Assembly (NCBI GenBank): GCA_947503525.1
Contig: CANNEA010000006.1
Span: forward strand, 248,001 to 312,000
Direction of reading: 5' to 3'
Origin: an uncultured Carboxylicivirga sp.
GTDB lineage: Bacteria > Bacteroidota > Bacteroidia > Bacteroidales > Marinilabiliaceae
DNA: 64,000 nucleotides
Shown: in pieces, positions 62,919 to 64,000 of the stretch
How the letters are laid out: each line of letters starts with the position of its first letter
How positions within the stretch are numbered: position 1 is the first letter of the stretch
Notes under the pieces: model-generated
What the model was told of the DNA's origin: nothing
The model's database searches: none
Seen by the model: the letters and a program-made list of their open reading frames with translations, nothing else
Made by a program: the position numbers and the translations under genes

Positions 62919-64000
62919 ATGAAGCTTATTTCTCTCCTCTCGTTATTTATTCTATTGATATTAATGTCTTGTTCTAATCAAACTGTAGATAGAAATGTCT
63001 CTATTATTCCACAGCCATCCAAACTGGAAGTAAACGATGGAGAATTTGAGATTACAAAGACTACCAAATTATATGTCAGTGATAATGTACTTGACGGAAC
63101 TGCCCGTTTTCTATCGGAGAAAATTAATAGTACATCTCATTTTGAATTGGCTGTTGTCAATGAAAAGCCCAAGAAAAATTACGTAGCTTTTATTCTGTCT
63201 GATTCATTGGAATTGACAAAAGAGGGATACCAACTTAAAGTATTTGAATCCGGTATTGAGATAGGAGCCAAAACACCTGAAGGCATATTTTATGGTTTGC
63301 AAAGTTTATTGCAATTACTTCCTTCTGAGGTGGAAAGCCCCCAATTCGTGCAAAAGATGAAATGGATTGTTCCGTTCGTATCCATTGAGGATGAACCTCG
63401 ATTTCAATGGAGAGGAATGCATTTGGATGTTTGTCGCCATTTTGTACCCCTTGAAAATATTAAGAAACATTTGGATATGATGGCCATGTTAAAGCTCAAT
63501 ACCTTTCATTGGCATCTTACCGAAGATCAGGCATGGCGAATTGAAATAAAAAAATATCCATTACTAACCGAGATAGGATCAAAACGAATAGAAGGAGAAG
63601 GCCATGAATATGGCGGATATTATACGCAAGAAGATATTAAGGAAATTGTAAAATATGCGGCTGACAGATATATCCAGGTAGTTCCGGAGATTGAACTGCC
63701 TGGTCATGCTTTGGCAGCATTAACTGCTTACCCTGAGTTTTCATGTACAGGTGGACCATTTAAGGTACGAAATGTATGGGGTGTTGAGCCTGATGTGTAT
63801 TGTGCAGGCAAAGAAGAAACATTTCAGTTTCTGGAAGATGTGATAGAAGAAGTTGTAAGCTTATTTCCATCGGAATATTTTCATATCGGAGGAGATGAAT
63901 GTCCTAAGGATAGATGGAAAGAGTGCCCGGAATGTCAGAAACGCATTAAGCAGGAAGAATTGGAAGATGAGCACCAACTGCAGAGCTACTTTATTAAACG
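62919..64000 (+). CDS. Beta-N-acetylhexosaminidase, GH20 (3' end cut by window edge)
   Basis: ATG at 62919; 360 full codons visible. A lipoprotein signal ends in LMSC (Cys18). An N-terminal GH20b domain (about 27-155: VSIIPQPSKLEVNDGEFEI, AKTPEGIFYGLQSLLQLLP) leads into the catalytic barrel, with RGMHLDVCRHFVPLENIKK, NTFHWHLTEDQAWRIEIKK and the catalytic pair Asp326-Glu327 in FHIGGDECPKDRW. Such enzymes release GlcNAc or GalNAc from glycans, chitin or peptidoglycan fragments using substrate-assisted catalysis. Anchoring by Cys18 suggests the periplasm or surface. The C-terminus lies beyond the window. Confidence 0.93.
   Translation, partial: MKLISLLSLFILLILMSCSNQTVDRNVSIIPQPSKLEVNDGEFEITKTTKLYVSDNVLDGTARFLSEKINSTSHFELAVVNEKPKKNYVAFILSDSLELTKEGYQLKVFESGIEIGAKTPEGIFYGLQSLLQLLPSEVESPQFVQKMKWIVPFVSIEDEPRFQWRGMHLDVCRHFVPLENIKKHLDMMAMLKLNTFHWHLTEDQAWRIEIKKYPLLTEIGSKRIEGEGHEYGGYYTQEDIKEIVKYAADRYIQVVPEIELPGHALAALTAYPEFSCTGGPFKVRNVWGVEPDVYCAGKEETFQFLEDVIEEVVSLFPSEYFHIGGDECPKDRWKECPECQKRIKQEELEDEHQLQSYFIK

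Noticed and set aside
1-64000. CRISPR array, tRNA/rRNA genes, insertion sequences, prophage or defence island
   Set aside because: No regularly spaced direct repeats, no tRNA-like cloverleaf, no transposase, integrase or phage structural protein was recognised on reading the window.

Overview
This window is AT-rich, gene-dense, ordinary-looking chromosomal DNA from a member of the Bacteroidota, most likely Bacteroidales/Marinilabiliales-like (the exact genus is inference). The signs are: type IX secretion (T9SS) C-terminal sorting tails on two exported proteins; phylum-typical families (DUF2851, DUF4294, DUF2490, BT0820-type HAD phosphatase, short AMP nucleosidase, 'putative porin', TPR-PD40 proteins); and promoters of the Bacteroidota type (TTG, 19-20 bases, TAnnTTTG). 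I see no rRNA, tRNA, CRISPR array, insertion sequence, prophage or plasmid gene.

Layout. 1-4.2 kb: a truncated GmhB-like HAD phosphatase, a rhomboid protease, holA, AMP nucleosidase, an orphan HsdR-N nuclease-like protein, a small membrane protein and a GNAT acetyltransferase. 4.2-7.8 kb: two paralogous TPR + PD40 exported proteins, one with a SPOR-like tail. 7.9-16.7 kb: a GT2 glycosyltransferase, BT0820 phosphatase, recR, a sodium:solute symporter, a long-chain acyl-CoA ligase, and a two-gene unit of a UroD-superfamily protein plus a lipoprotein made of two L-rhamnose-mutarotase-like domains. 16.7-18.2 kb: a looser stretch with a flavin reductase, small ORFs and possible gene remnants. 18.4-28.6 kb: a CapA homologue, alaS, an M23 peptidase, a second CapA homologue, then a tight MerR / Nif3-like / zinc-ribbon operon and a TPR protein. 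28.8-31.7 kb: two T9SS cargo proteins and a small cysteine-pair lipoprotein. 32-45 kb: urocanate hydratase (long form), DUF4294, an M16 peptidase, DUF2490, an FAD oxidoreductase, arginine deiminase, sucC, a TrmH-type RNA methyltransferase and a TPR/OmpA-like lipoprotein. 45-55.9 kb: deoxynucleoside kinase, prolyl oligopeptidase, pnp, rpsO, an LPP20-like lipoprotein, a K+ channel, DUF2851 and a LolC/E-type permease. 56-64 kb: a NUDIX hydrolase, an MltF-like lytic transglycosylase, a putative porin, the GTPases der and era, and a truncated GH20 hexosaminidase.

Most genes are core functions (replication and repair, translation, RNA decay, ribosome assembly GTPases, nucleotide metabolism, TCA cycle) mixed with envelope proteins (lipoproteins, porin, peptidoglycan enzymes, T9SS cargo). 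Strong hairpin terminators separate many units. I found no clear new defence or mobile system. The points most worth a second look are the exported tandem mutarotase-like lipoprotein next to the UroD-family gene, an orphan terminator with competing hairpins at about 56.05-56.12 kb (possible small RNA or leader), the cysteine-pair lipoprotein, and decayed or very small genes at 16.7-17.9 kb.
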